A stretch of 64,000 nucleotides of DNA from Portunus trituberculatus (GCF_017591435.1 NC_059296.1:31453425-31517424), one strand, 5' to 3'. Shown: positions 1 through 17,029, counted from the stretch's first letter. Translations and numbers: made by a program. The notes: a model not told the origin generated them from the letters alone.

Positions 1-168
1 CTTCTTGGTGTGTAGAAGTGGCAAGGCAGTTTCAGTTTCCAGGCAGCAGTTGTTCCCGTCGCTGCTGCAATGGACGGGCCTGAGGTAATGGACAGCTTCG
101 AGAGGCAACGATCACTCGGGCGGCGCTGTAGTTTCTCCCTTCCTCTCTCACTCTCGCTCCCTTTCTCT

Positions 169-1252
<1,084 letters not shown>

Positions 1253-1287
<35 letters not shown>

Positions 1288-1323
1288 TGTGTGTGTGTGT
1301 GTGTGTGTGTGGGTGTGTGGGTG
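1253..1323. repeat. Compound microsatellite (CA)-(GA)-(GT)
   Basis: Short CA, GA and GT blocks follow one another in the same order as at 7446-7576 and 40982-41164, ending in GGGTGT variants. Confidence 0.9.
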
Positions 1324-2278
1324 TATCAATAAATACTAACCAACGTTCAATATATTTCAGGAAATCTCACACGTGTCACAACTCATCCTGTCCCACTTTC
1401 ACCCTCACCTTTTGCTGTTGAATGTTGAAGAACATGTATGTTTTTAGTACTGTGTGTGTATTTTAGTCTGAAGAGCGTCATAATGCCTCAAACTAATGAA
1501 GGCTGTATATTAATCAGCGTTCTGGAAGTTTTTAGTAATTCAGAGGTGCAAATGAATTATATATCGTACTCTAAATCATTTCGTTACCTTTCTTTTCACT
1601 TTTGAAACACTGTATTGGATGCTATTAGGAATTTATAAAGGTTTTTCATAGTTTTAGTGATTATTTGAGTAGCATTCTGCATAAACAGAGGAAAACCCAA
1701 ATAGAAACCGACGTGTTAATCTGTTGCCTTTCAAAACAATCTATAGTTTTTTTTTTAATTGATTCTAAGTGAAAGCATCATATTCGCTTCAAGACTATGC
1801 CATGCGTCAGCTATAACCAAATCTTTTAATAACACAATCTTTCCCACTACACTTTGTTTTTTCCTTTAATCCTACGTAACGTTTTCTGATCTGCCGACAG
1901 TCTTCGTAAAGCACATAACATCACTGAGAAAGAACGCAGAAACAGTAGTAGTGGATACGAAAAGTTACCTGATTCTGGACAACAACTTTACCTACACAAA
2001 ACTAATACAGTCGGAGAGCATAAATTTTCAGATTCTTTCGATATCAACGTGGGTGACTTCCTGTTCCTAATTTCGCTCCTCCTTTAATGATTACGGGTCT
2101 GCAATGACTAAGGAGGTTAAAGACATCGGAAAAGGCATTGATCACCACCCTACTCTATGCCGAGGTCATGCATTCTAAAAACTTTACACTGTATGATTAT
2201 GGCTCCCTTTAAACCTTACTTTCCTATAAACGTCCTTGGTTAACGTCCAGATTTAAGACTATTTATATGGACGCATGA

Positions 2279-2313
<35 letters not shown>

Positions 2314-2699
2314 AAAGGTCAATTCTATCTCTTCTTTTCCCCAGAAGTATTCAAAAGAAAGAAATACCAAAATCATGCCTGAAATGTTACTCGTAATTCC
2401 GACAGTGTTGATTAGCAGAAGGATTAAATGTCAATTGTAACAACGAAGACCTTGGCGAGTCATACATTAATGCAATAAGAGTATTGGTTCCTCCACGAAC
2501 ACACCACTAGTTTGTTCTTATTTTATGTATCTCTGCTTTATTTTCTTGCTTCTACTCTAATACTTTTCGCAGTGCAGACTCATTCCTCCATCTCTTCAGT
2601 TATCTATTCTGGTTAACGATTGGTGAGGTTTGCAAGATACATTGTCAATAGTGGTAACTTATATAAAAATGGCACTTTTGTATACTTCTCTCTTCTTAA
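1324..2699. other. AT-rich unique stretch, no gene seen
   Basis: No long open frame and no recognised repeat apart from a (GA)14 tract at 2283-2311. Nothing supports a coding or RNA gene. Confidence 0.6.
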
Positions 2700-3430
<731 letters not shown>

Positions 3431-3680
3431 ATTGCGCTTCATGCTATCATTGATGTGTTGAAGAAAGAAAACCAGAAGAGAAAGGAAGTTAGAGTAAGAG
3501 AAAGAAAAAGGGAGGAGGCTGCGGAATAGCCTATCCATTCGACAGCAGCAGACTTTTAGGCCCAGGAATGTATCTTTAACATTACTCACAATATCAACAC
3601 CTCTCCTCAATGTCCAGTGAAGGAGGAGGAAGAGCACGGTGGAAAAGTGACAAAGATGCCCCCTTCATGTAGTGGCTTGG

Positions 3681-3998
3681 AGGTTTGCAAGTGGCTGGGC
3701 ACAGTGAAGAACATGAGGTAGTGAAATATGGCATGCTTAGACCTAAGACTTTTACGCCACCCATTACTGTACTTGAGACGTTTCTGGTGACCTTGTTGTG
3801 TTTATTCAAGCAAAGTTATCATTCATTCCTGGGCGTTGTTGTTTGCGAGCGGCTGGGCACAGTGAAGTAGGAAGTGAACTATGGCACGCTGACACCTAAG
3901 ACTTTCACGCCACCCTGTACTGTACTTAAGGTGTTTCTTGTGACCTTGTTGTCTTTATTCAAGCAAAGTTATCATTCATTCCTGGGTGTTGTTTGGAT
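3681..3998. repeat. Two-copy tandem duplication, 153 bp period
   Basis: The segment beginning GGTTTGCAAGTGGCTGGGCA recurs 153 bp downstream with scattered substitutions; both units end with the shared TTATTCAAGCAAAGTTATCA and ATTCATTCCTGGG strings. Divergence of roughly a tenth suggests an old local duplication. No coding content is evident. Confidence 0.85.
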
Positions 3999-4026
3999 AG
4001 GTATGATTGATTTTAACCAGGCATTG

Positions 4027-4096
4027 ATTCAGCTTGTCAGTTAGTCCACCAGTCGGTCCACCAGTCAGTCCAAAAGTCAGTCAGTCAGTCAGTCTG
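4027..4096. repeat. Degenerate (AGTC)n tract
   Basis: GTCAGTC units with CCACC and AAAA interruptions, becoming purer toward 4096. Confidence 0.8.
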
Positions 4097-4150
4097 TCAC
4101 AGTAAGAAGGGTTAAGTAGGTAAGTCAAATCCTATACTTTTTTGTATAAT

Positions 4151-4405
4151 GTCTCCTCCTCCTCCTCCTCCTCCTCCTATTCATCCTCATCCTCATCTTC
4201 ATCCTCCTCCTCCTCCTCATCCTCATCCTCCTCCTCCTGCTCCTCCCTCCTCCTCCTCCTCCTCCTCCTCCTCCTCCTCCTCCTCCTCCTCCCCTTCTTT
4301 TTCTTCTTCTTCTTCTTCTTCTTCTTCTTCTTCTCCTTCCTTTTACTTTTTCGTTTTACTTTTCTTCTTTTTTTCTTCTTCCTCCTCCTCCTCTTATTAT
4401 TATTT

Positions 4406-4451
<46 letters not shown>

Positions 4452-4770
4452 TTTTACTTTTCGTTTTACTTTTCTTCTTCTTCTTCTTCTTCTTCTTCTT
4501 CTTCTTCTTCTTCTTCTTCTTCTTCTTCTTCTTCTTCTTCTTCTTCTTCTTCTTCTTTCTTTCTTTCTTTTCTCTTCTTGTCCTTCTTCTTCTTCTTGTT
4601 CTTCTCCTTCTTTATATCTTCTTCTTCTTCTTCTTCTTTTTCTCCTCCTCCTCCTTCTTCTTCTTCTTCTTCCCTCGTTCTCTTCTTCCTCCTCCTCCTC
4701 CTCCTCCTCCTCCTCCTCCTCCTCCTCCTCCTCCTCCTCCTCCTCCTCCTCCTCCTACTACTACTACTAC
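4151..4770. repeat. 620 bp polypyrimidine CCT/CTT region
   Basis: CCT blocks (4151-4290, 4688-4756), CTT blocks (4296-4335, 4474-4555, 4618-4675) and one ATT block (4395-4450) make a nearly all-pyrimidine + strand. It ends in a short CTA block. Mirror symmetry within the CTT and CCT blocks allows triplex (H-DNA) formation. The long open frames are poly-Ser/Phe/Leu/Pro artefacts. Confidence 0.95.
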
Positions 4771-4966
4771 TAAAATTCCATGTGATTTTTTAATATCACA
4801 TGGTTTCGCCTTCTTTTCCTGCCAGCCTCGGCTGGAGGGAGGGGCGGATGGGGAGGAGCCTTCTGCTTTGCTGTCCTGTCTCTACCACTGGTAGTTAGTA
4901 GATAGTCTTCACAAACAGTCTAGTAAGGACCTAAGGGTCTGTTGCTGTTTGTCTTCCTTTGTATTC

Positions 4967-5430
4967 CTCCTCCTCCTCCTCCTCCTCCTCCTCCTCCCAC
5001 AAAGCCGCGGATTTTTATACTTTTTCTCTCGTTGGATATCAGCTCTTTTTTGTTTTTAAGCTTTTATTTCTCCATCTGTCTGACATTTCTTTATTTTACT
5101 TTCTTTCTTTTTATTCTTTCATTACTCGTTAATTTGTTTCTTCAATTCTTGCTTTGTATTTTTTACGCATTTATCTCTATCTCTATTGTTATTTGTCATT
5201 TTATTTACTCATTTTGCTGTTTATTCATCTCTCTTTGGTACGCATTTTTATTTCCTTACTCTTCCTTTTCGTCAGTCTTTTTTTGTCTCGATATTCTGTT
5301 CCAGCTTGGATTTTTTTTCTGTTTTTTTATTGTCATTTTCTTTTCATCACAGGACTGGTTGGTGTTGTGGCATCTTTGTCTTCTGATCTATTTCTGTCTC
5401 TTCTTCTTCTTCTCTTCGGTCACTCATGGT
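4967..5430. repeat. (CCT)n tract followed by T-rich sequence
   Basis: A (TCC)10 tract at about 4967-4997 is followed by more than 400 bp of T/C-rich, low-complexity sequence. The 172-codon open frame is hydrophobic only because of composition, with no recognisable fold or motif. Confidence 0.75.
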
Positions 5431-5554
5431 TCATCCACAGGCAGTCTTAATAAAAAGTAAGGATTTTTGTCCGGCTGTGTTATCGTAGAGTCCTTGGAGT
5501 GTGGCAGCCTTGGATTCCCTGACAGCAGCATCAAACATTAACCCTTGCCAGCTG

Positions 5555-5735
5555 GGTGGTGGTGGTGGTGGTGGTGGTAGTTGTTATTGGTGGTGCTTTT
5601 CTTGCTCTTGTTGTTTATAGTTATGATAATGAAGATGATGATGATGATGATGATGATAATGAGAGAGAGAGAGAGAGAAATTATTATTATTATTGTTTTA
5701 TTGACTTTTAAGAGAGAGAGAGAGAGAGAGAGACA

Positions 5736-5779
<44 letters not shown>
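5555..5779. repeat. Cluster of short microsatellites
   Basis: GGT (5558-5578), GAT (about 5634-5656), GA (5660-5678 and 5712-5733) and CA (5741-5779) tracts lie close together, separated by short AT-rich spacers. Confidence 0.9.
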
Positions 5780-5781
<2 letters not shown>

Positions 5782-6625
5782 ACAGATATTAAACGTAAAG
5801 AAAGAAGAACCTGCCTACGTGTTAGTCTGCTAAATTACACACACCATCAGCAACAAATAAATTGCGCGTGAAAGACAGGATAGAAAGACAAGAAGCCTCC
5901 TCGCCAGCCTCCCTCTATCATGTGTATGCAGGAAAGGTTTCGCTGTGCCTCGCTTTTGCACATAACTTCAGAGTGAAGAATGAAATGAGCTTCACGTGGT
6001 TGTAGACTTACGAGTATGCTCTCAAGAACGTAGAAATTAATCATATGAAGTGATTTGATTTATTTTCAATTACCTATTTGTTATATTGAGTCATAGAAAT
6101 GCGGTAGTTGTTAATAATTACTTTGAAATTCCGAGTGACATTGATAAACAGACAGAGTTGACAGTTTTGTATTAACACGACACAGAACCCTTCTTTGTTC
6201 GCCTACACTCTTTACCATCGGCGTACCAAACACTACCTGGCTGTCGTTGCTGCCTTCCTGCTTCACGCCGAGCAGCATACATCTTTCAGTCAAAGGTAGC
6301 ATGATAGAGACTTTCCTCCTGCACCAAATCGCTTAAACTTCTACACAGGACCTTCTTGCCATATATCCTTCCATGCCACCACTTCATCTTCACAGGCAAT
6401 CGTTAAAAAGATTCGTACGTATAATTGTTATTTTTAATCAGTCTATACTCATGCACATTGTTATGCAGTTCAGTTGTTGTTAATCGAGTCGGTTTTGCTC
6501 AATATTGCTAGCGATGAGGTGTTTCTTATCGCAGAGTGAGAAGAAACTGTATGGTGACAATGCTGTGTGTGATAGCGTGACTGTTTCGCTGGTGAACAAA
6601 GAGCTATGGAGCTACAGAGACATTG

Positions 6626-6626
<1 letters not shown>
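5780..6626. other. Unique stretch, no gene seen
   Basis: About 850 bp without simple repeats. Only short unrelated open frames (60-65 codons) occur, none recognisable. Confidence 0.55.

Positions 6627-6694
<68 letters not shown>
6627..6694. repeat. (TG)34 microsatellite
   Basis: Perfect dinucleotide tract. Confidence 0.97.
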
Positions 6695-6696
<2 letters not shown>

Positions 6697-7085
6697 TGTT
6701 AATGCCAAGGCCGAGCTTAAATTTTCAACAATAACCTTATATCATGGTTTACTCTCCCGCTACTGTCAACGCCCTTTTATCCCCAAACAAAAAAGAATTA
6801 TTTAAACATGTATATAGTACCATTCACATCAACCAGTCTTTATCATATGCTCATTATAATATCTTTAACATTACATACCTATATTATTCATACTCCTAAG
6901 TCCTTTGTTGCGTCATTTTCATCACTTGTGTGTTTTGTTTAGAAAGTAGTAATGTTTCTCTTACTAGTTTGTGAGGCATGCAATAAAGCGGTTATTACGC
7001 GTGCTTCTACCATAAAAACTGCCGTGTTGGTGCTGATGGAAGGTGACTGGTGTGTGTGTGGGCGCTGGGAGGGAACAGTGAGGGG

Positions 7086-7126
<41 letters not shown>

Positions 7127-7441
7127 GCTGTAGAATTATTAAGCGTAACTACCTGAAGCCAAAAAAGAAGAAAAATAAATAAGAACAAAGTGTGTCAGTC
7201 AGCATCAGACAGCTCCCGTTCACCTCATCTCCGGTGCTCACAGAAAATAATAAGTCGCATTTTTTCCTGATTTTTTTTATTTTTTACGTGAAAGGAGGAC
7301 AGCCAATGACGACAAAAAATTGAGGGAACAGAAAAAGGTGCAGCGTGTAATTCCTCATGATGACCGATCTTTTCCTTTGTCCTGATGTGTTTGATGTAGC
7401 TGCTCGCAAGTCTAACACACACTTACACCCACGTCCACCTG

Positions 7442-7445
<4 letters not shown>
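6695..7445. other. Unique stretch with one short (GT)n
   Basis: A (GT)19 tract lies at 7088-7125. The rest is unremarkable AT-rich sequence with no gene signal. Confidence 0.55.
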
Positions 7446-7522
<77 letters not shown>

Positions 7523-7540
7523 TGTGTGTGTGTGTGTGAG

Positions 7541-7576
<36 letters not shown>
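7446..7576. repeat. Compound microsatellite (CA)-(GA)-(GT)
   Basis: (CA)n 7446-7506, (GA)8 7507-7522 and (GT)n 7523-7576, the last interrupted by GAGAGTGTGAG. CA and GT blocks are mutually complementary around the GA block. Confidence 0.95.
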
Positions 7577-7936
7577 ACCGCTATAACAACTGTCTTTATT
7601 GCATGGCGTGGAAATCAGAAACAAGAACATATTTTGTTACTAAACACGCTAGTAAAAGAGTTATAATACATAAATAACGTCGTATATTTTTTTTTCATGT
7701 AAGCATCCGTAGGGCAACAAGGAAAAGGACTGCTAGAGATGTGAGTCCCTAAGGAGCATAGTCTGAAAAGGATCATCTAAAATTTGAGAGATGTCCTGAA
7801 AATAACAAAGACGTGAAAAGGTTTGCTGTTTACGAGGTTGACTGGGTAACGCCCTCAGCTGTCCCTTGGCACACTAAGATTCCTGTCGAGCTCGTGTCTT
7901 TCACTGTTCAATGCTTAGCGAATATTTAGTGGCTGT
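7577..7936. other. Unique stretch, no gene seen
   Basis: No open frame of note, no repeat recognised. Confidence 0.5.
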
Positions 7937-8126
7937 TAACTCCTTCATTACTGAGACACATTTCCATTTTGAGATTTATATGCAATCAGACCATTTTATT
8001 GACATTAGGTAGTGTTTATGGAGGTTAGAAGATTTATAATCACAGTCTTCACTATTTTAATCCCGACATAAGTTTCTGAAGTTGTATAAAATCACTAAAT
8101 ATCAAGTAAATTGAATGTGGAAAGGC
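7937..8126 (-). mobile_element. MITE-1 copy (TTAA family), reverse orientation, right end degraded
   Basis: Begins TTAACTCCTTCATTACTGAG, a variant of the MITE-1 terminus, and carries the diagnostic interior in reverse orientation: TTATGGAGGTTAGAAGATT, then CAGTCTTCACTATTTTAATC, then AAGTTTCTGAAGTTGTATAA. The opposite terminus is recognisable only as far as GAATGTGG and is then lost, so the copy is incomplete. No coding capacity. Confidence 0.8.
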
Positions 8127-8177
8127 ATCCTATCCTACCAAGAAAGACAGCTGGATCGAACTCGCGACCTTTCTACA

Positions 8178-8179
<2 letters not shown>

Positions 8180-8220
<41 letters not shown>
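8180..8220. repeat. (GA)20 microsatellite
   Basis: Perfect purine-strand tract, short compared with the TC tracts nearby. Confidence 0.97.
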
Positions 8221-8222
<2 letters not shown>

Positions 8223-8337
8223 CTTTTAAGTCTATACAACTGAACTTCGCGTCATCTCTTTCATCTCTCAGCACTTTTGTTCGTCACTTTTCCGTCACTC
8301 CTCTCCTTGTCCTTCTCAAATAACCCCCGGCACTTTC

Positions 8338-9191
<854 letters not shown>

Positions 9192-9293
9192 CGACTTCCG
9201 CCAACCTTCACACTCCCGCCCAAGTGTCGCCCGCACCTCCATCATCCGTCACTTGAGGCACAAAAAGCTGCCAGTCTACATAACTCATAGTGC

Positions 9294-9482
9294 CAGCCAG
9301 CCAACCAGCCATTCAGCCAGCCAGCCAACCAGCCATTCAGCCAGCCAGCCAACCAGCCATTCAGCCAGCCAGACATCCAGCCAGCCAGCCAGCCAGCCAG
9401 CCAGCTAGCCAGCCAGACAGCCAGCCAACTAGCCAGACAGTAAGCCAGCCAGTCAGCCAGCCAGACAACCAGCCAGCCAATC
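9294..9482. repeat. AGCC minisatellite with a 24 bp higher-order unit
   Basis: Built from the tetramer AGCC. Its left half has a higher-order 24 bp unit, GCCAGCCAGCCAACCAGCCA plus TTCA, three times in a row. The right half decays into irregular CCAGCCAG with GACA, CTAG and TAAG variants. On the - strand it reads as WLAGWLNG repeats, on the + strand as QPASQPAI, but neither is a plausible protein. Confidence 0.92.
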
Positions 9483-9542
9483 TTCTCATGTGCCTCTCCT
9501 TTAGCTCTCATTCACACCCCCCAGCTCTTCCCATTTTCCCAA

Positions 9543-9546
<4 letters not shown>

Positions 9547-9631
<85 letters not shown>
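9547..9631. repeat. (TC)42 microsatellite
   Basis: Perfect tract, only 65 bp after the AGCC minisatellite. Confidence 0.97.
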
Positions 9632-9633
<2 letters not shown>

Positions 9634-9751
9634 GGTAAGATTTTTTTTCCCACTGTGTGTTATGATGAAACGAGAAGTAGTAATTAAGAGGATCTGTTTC
9701 AATATTTATGCGTATATCCTATTCATTTTTCACGCTCTTCCTTTTGTGCAT

Positions 9752-9795
9752 GTGTGTGTGTGTGTGTGTGTGGGTGTGGGTGTGGGTGTGGGTGT
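9752..9795. repeat. (TG)n grading into GGGTGT hexamers
   Basis: A (TG)n tract changes into four GGGTGT units, a likely slippage-derived unit change. Confidence 0.9.
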
Positions 9796-9897
9796 ATTCC
9801 GGTCGTATTGTTTCTTCAAAAGTTTGTTTTGAAGAACTAGATCATTTTGTTATTAAACTGCCTCTCTATATTAATTGAAATAAGATTATAACCATGA

Positions 9898-10799
<902 letters not shown>

Positions 10800-10975
10800 A
10801 TGATCGGGAGATGCTGCATTATGGGACCGTGATTCAGGGCACCGGGGTGAATGATCTGCGCGGCGGCGTGACTAGAATAGACTTGATCAGCGGCAGGAAG
10901 CAGAGCCCGCTGGATCATCGCCGCTGAGGAGAGGCGCGCCATCTCCGCCCGACCAAACACAATGATGGGAGGAAA
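10800..10975. promoter_or_regulatory. GC- and CpG-rich patch, possible conserved non-coding or exonic segment
   Basis: A sharply GC-richer island in AT-rich, low-complexity surroundings, with clustered CpGs (GCGCGGCGGCGTGACT, GAGGCGCGCCATCTCCGC). On the - strand it lies in an open frame containing MARLSSAAMIQRALLPAADQ, which is not low-complexity but is not recognised. It could be a promoter-type CpG island, a conserved non-coding element or an exon. No TATA box, initiator or splice pair was convincing. Confidence 0.25.
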
Positions 10976-11153
10976 GGGGAGGGAATGGGGGCACGGTAGG
11001 AAGAAGGAGAGAGGAAGAATTCTGTGGTGGTGGAAAAGGAGGGGAAAAGGAGGGATAATAGCAGTTGTAGTTGTTGTTGTTATTACTTTGCTTATATTCG
11101 TCTTCTTTCCCTTCCTCTTGTTTTTCTTCATCATCATCTTCCTCTTCTTTTAT

Positions 11154-11247
11154 CCTTCTTCTTCTTCTTCTTCTTCTTCTTCTTCTTCTTCTTCTTCTTC
11201 TTCTTCTTCTTCTTCTTCTTCTTCTTCTTCTTCTTCTTCTTCTTCTT
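11154..11247. repeat. (TTC)31 tract
   Basis: Near-perfect trinucleotide tract, with CTT/TTTTTC variants continuing to about 11265. Mirror-symmetric polypyrimidine. Confidence 0.95.
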
Positions 11248-11265
11248 TTTCTTTTTCTTACCTCC

Positions 11266-11950
11266 TTCTTCTACCTTCTCCTCCTCATCCTATCTTCCGC
11301 CTGCACTTCTTCCAGCAGTAGTAATAGTAGAAGCTTCAGCAGCAGCAGCAGCAGCAAGAGCAGCAACAGAATAGTGACTGTCGGAAACCGAAATATAGTC
11401 CCTGAAGGAAGCAATAAGGTTGGCTGCGGTGACGAAGTGTTGGAGGGAAAGGAGGAGGAGGAGAATAAGGAGGTGCATGAAGAAGAGGAAAGAGGAAAAG
11501 GAGGTTCAGGAGACAGCAGCCAGTACTTCACAACAACGTCATATATATACACAGCAGCGGGAAAGAAAAGAAGGGAAAAAAAGCTTGGGACAGAGGGAGA
11601 AAAGGAGACGCAAGGCTGGCTACAGGGAAGAGACTTAGTAGGAAATGTGAACGGCAATGGGTAGCAATACCTTAGAGCGCCGCCAGCCTGCCGGCAGGAC
11701 CCAGTACACATTGCCGCTAGGGAAGGAGAAAGAGGAGAACGTCTGAGGTAGAAGAGAACGAGAGAGAGAGAGAGGGGTTAGTTACAAGGAAGAATGTTGA
11801 GAGGAGTAATGCGCGGGCTGCGAGTACCAGTAGCAATAACAATACCAAGGTAAAGAGAGAGAAAAAAAAATTAGGCCTGCAAGGGAAGAGAGAGGCTAGC
11901 TAGCGACAGAAGCGAAACTTTGTGGGAGAGAAAGAGATGTAAGCAGCAGC
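11266..11950. other. Purine-rich stretch, no gene seen
   Basis: AGC/GCA triplets at 11335-11365 and then a GA/AAG-rich + strand. The opposing open frames (197 and 146 codons) are charged low-complexity or poly-Leu and show no recognisable domain. Confidence 0.5.
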
Positions 11951-11959
11951 TCGGAGCAA

Positions 11960-12260
11960 CACCTTAGGGCAGCCTCGTCCGTGTCTTACTCCGCCTCTCC
12001 CTACGACGCCCTTGGGTCCGCGTAATACCTGCCTCAACTCCCCCTACCGCCGCACTCACCTCCACTCCATCCAAACTTATGGCGCGCACCTGGCCTCGCT
12101 GCACCGCCGCCGAATCATCCCGGGCTGCCTCATGGCCGCCGCGAATCGTTGCACTGTAGGAGGATGACGAGGCCCGCCCCGCTCACGCCGCGCATCCCCT
12201 GATTACACAACCCCGCACCGCGTCGAGCAACGAGTCACACAGCGCACATTCATAGCTGAG
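11960..12260. promoter_or_regulatory. GC- and CpG-rich patch of about 300 bp
   Basis: High C+G with many CpGs (CTACGACGCCC, GGCGCGCACCTGG, CTGCACCGCCGCCGAATC, GCTCACGCCGCGCAT). Such islands are uncommon in this window. It may mark a promoter or exon of a gene whose remainder lies outside, but no initiator or coding similarity could be established. Confidence 0.25.

Positions 12261-14034
<1,774 letters not shown>

Positions 14035-14090
<56 letters not shown>
14035..14090. repeat. (TG)28 microsatellite
   Basis: Perfect dinucleotide tract. Confidence 0.97.
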
Positions 14091-14091
<1 letters not shown>

Positions 14092-14532
14092 CGTTGGCGC
14101 TCCTAGGTATCACTTGATGGTCTCACTTTTTAAATCACCCTTATGTTTCTCAGCCATCATACTTGAAGTGTGGCTGCAGGCGAGAGAAATACGAACATGT
14201 AATGATACCCACGCACCGCCACGAACCACACTTGCCTTCACACACCACACGCCGCACGTCAAGGTCTACATGTGCCCACGGCCTCCTAACTTTACACAAA
14301 AATACTCAATTCTAAATTACACAGATAGCCTTTGATGGTCTTCTCCCCGCTGACTGCCCTACCCACACCCCTCACCACGCCCAGCCCCGCCTCGTCCCGC
14401 CCACTCCCACCCCCCTCACTCATACTGTATTCATGGCGTGTTCCGGCAGTTTTACATATCCATCATTATTCATTGCTACCTTTGCTTTACATCCAGTTGC
14501 CCTCCATACTCATTTACACACCAAACACTAAC

Positions 14533-14535
<3 letters not shown>
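14091..14535. other. Unique stretch, no gene seen
   Basis: C-rich in 14210-14430. The 103- and 144-codon open frames have no recognisable similarity. Confidence 0.5.

Positions 14536-14621
<86 letters not shown>
14536..14621. repeat. Compound (GT)24-(GA)19
   Basis: GT block 14536-14583 directly followed by GA block 14584-14621. Confidence 0.96.
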
Positions 14622-14624
<3 letters not shown>

Positions 14625-15102
14625 TCGTGAGTGGAGAAATAAAGAGGAAAGGAAAGAGAAGGAAAGAAGAAAAATGAGGAAGGCGAGGAGAGAGTGGAGA
14701 AGGAAAAGTTTGGCCCTGACCTGCCTGCATTCTTCTCCCGCGCCGCGCCGCCTGCTGCACAAATAAAGACGTGATTTTATCCCTTCACTTCCTCCTTCCT
14801 CAATAAATCACTCGCAAGCTTAATTAACCTTACATTTTTTGCTGGTTTAAACGTTGACTTGTATGATGTGCTTACCAACCTTCACCTCTCTCTTCCCCTC
14901 CTCAACAACAAGTCTTTCTCCTCCCCACTCTCTCATTTCCTCTCCACCATCACCACCACTAGACTTCATCGTCACCTTATGGTAAAGCACAGCACTTAAA
15001 AACCAAGAAGGACGCGTCTGCCTGTCACCAAGTTAAGTGTTTTTTCCTCTTGGTAATGATTAGTTATGTTTTTTTTTCAGTTTTCATTGGATTTGGTTTG
15101 CC

Positions 15103-15104
<2 letters not shown>
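14622..15104. other. Unique stretch, no gene seen
   Basis: Purine-rich to about 14710, then AT-rich. No gene signal. Confidence 0.5.
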
Positions 15105-15140
<36 letters not shown>

Positions 15141-15314
15141 GCTATTTCATTTTTTTTTATTGGTATTGTTGTCGTTATATTGTTGGTGTTGTTATTGTTG
15201 TTGTTATTATTTTTTTATTATTATCATTATTATTAAGTTATTATTAGCATCATCATTATTATTATTATTGTTATTAATATAATCATTGTTAATATATTAT
15301 TATTTTTGTTACTA

Positions 15315-15354
<40 letters not shown>

Positions 15355-15494
15355 CATCATTATTATTATTATCATTATTGTTGTTGTTTTTCTTATTATT
15401 GTTATTATTATTATTATTATTATTTTTATGATGATTATTATTTAATATTATTATTATCATCATTATTATTTTTTATTATTATTGTTATTATTAC

Positions 15495-15543
<49 letters not shown>

Positions 15544-15840
15544 GGTATTGTTATTATTATTACAATTATTATTATTATTATCATTATTATTATTATTATT
15601 ATCATTATTATTAATATTTCTTTTTACTGTTATTGTTATTAATGTTATTGTTGTTACTGTTATTGTTACTTGATATTTATCTTTCATATCATTTTGTTTG
15701 TGCCAATGTTAGTGGTGGTGATGGTGGTGGTGGTAGTGGTGGTGGTGATGACCATGGTAGTGATGGTGGTGGTGATGGTGGTGGTGGTGGTTTAGGTGAT
15801 GATTACCATGGTAGTGGTGGTGGTGGCGGTGGTGGTGTTG
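15105..15840. repeat. GTT, ATT and GGT trinucleotide region
   Basis: (GTT)n 15105-15140, mixed GTT/ATT to 15240, ATT-dominated to about 15620, then GTTATT, and finally GGT/GAT units 15711-15838. The 118-codon frame is poly-Tyr/Ile artefact. Confidence 0.93.
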
Positions 15841-16062
15841 ACCGCTGAGGTGAGCATTAACACTCGCCCCGTGGCTCACCTCTGCAGCGGACATTTCCCG
15901 GAAAGTAGTGGCGTGTTTTGCTGGCGACAAGAAAGTTGTGAATGAAGGCTTACACGCCGTGAAAAACGCCTCAACAAGCTAACTGGCGTGAATAAGTGTT
16001 AATGTTGGTGGTCAGTCTTTTAACAGCCGTGGGAGGTGAGAGAAACAGACAGACAGATAGAT

Positions 16063-16097
<35 letters not shown>

Positions 16098-16607
16098 AAG
16101 ATCTTCTTTAATCCAGTCTATTTTTTATCTATATAATTTAATTCATTTTATCTTATATATTTCCCCCTCCCCGTTCACAAGCTTGCAATGTCTGTCTCAG
16201 CTAAAAGAAGAGAATAAAGATATACTTGTCTCTTTTAAGGATACAGTGTTAAACAGATCGACATTTGGCACGATAGCAGAAGTGTTGGTAATGCAGGCAG
16301 ACTGACAGACGGATGGACAGATACACGGAAGGAATTACGAATGTTGGGAATGAAGACAGACAGACTGACAAGCAAACAGACAAACAGATTGACGGACACG
16401 CAAAAGATATCATGACTGTATGTTATGAGGTGCTGTTTCTTGTGACAGTCTGATAAATACACCGGCACAAAGGAGTCACGTTGCCCCGCCTCTGATAAGG
16501 AAGATGTATTGCAGAGCCTCATCTCGCCTTGACTGGTTCAGCTCTGTCAAGAAAACGCGAGGCAGATCAGTTGTTTTGCGCGCTTCGTCTCTCCCTTGTG
16601 TGAACTG
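15841..16607. other. Unique stretch, no gene seen
   Basis: Contains a short (GACA/GATA)-(GA) cluster at 16047-16092. Otherwise no recognised element. Confidence 0.5.
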
Positions 16608-16820
16608 TTAATCTCTTCAGTAACAGACCGTGTTTTCATATTCATTCCGGTTACTATTTGGCGATTTCATATAGCTTCAGAAACATATATTGGGAGTAGA
16701 ATAGTAAAGACTCTGGCCATTAATCTTTTGACCTCCATAAACCCTTCCTAATGCAAATAAAATGGTCTAATCATACCCAAAAGTCAAGGTATAAATGCAT
16801 TTCAATATTGAAGGGGTTAA
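16608..16820 (+). mobile_element. MITE-1 copy (TTAA family), full length
   Basis: A 213 bp element from TTAATCTCTTCAGTAACAGA to TTTCAATATTGAAGGGGTTAA. The two ends are imperfect inverted repeats of each other and both terminate in TTAA. The interior has TTACTATTTGGCGATTT, ACTCTGGCCATTAATCTT and CCTTCCTAATGCAAATAAAA. There is no coding capacity. A TTAA end is the known target duplication of piggyBac-superfamily transposons, so a non-autonomous piggyBac derivative is plausible, but no transposase was seen. Confidence 0.88.
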
Positions 16821-17029
16821 GGCGTCTCTTATTGGGAACTTTCCTCAGGCTGTAGAGACTGTTACTGTGATCTCCAACGAGGATTTTCATGATTCTAACA
16901 GTATATTAGCACAAAATTCCAACGTAAATCACTCATTTTCCTTGGGTTTTTTTCTGTATTTTAAAGACTTTGGACGCCTCGACTTGTTTTTCATGATTCT
17001 AACGATAGCTTACCATAGTTTCTCCACTA

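Noticed and set aside
9242..9511. WLAGWLNG repeat protein on the minus strand
   Set aside because: The AGCC minisatellite gives periodic peptides in several frames; no signal peptide, flanking domain or conservation can be claimed.
11271..11711. 146-codon minus-strand frame with poly-Leu end
   Set aside because: Composition-driven (CTC/GCA triplets); no recognisable domain.
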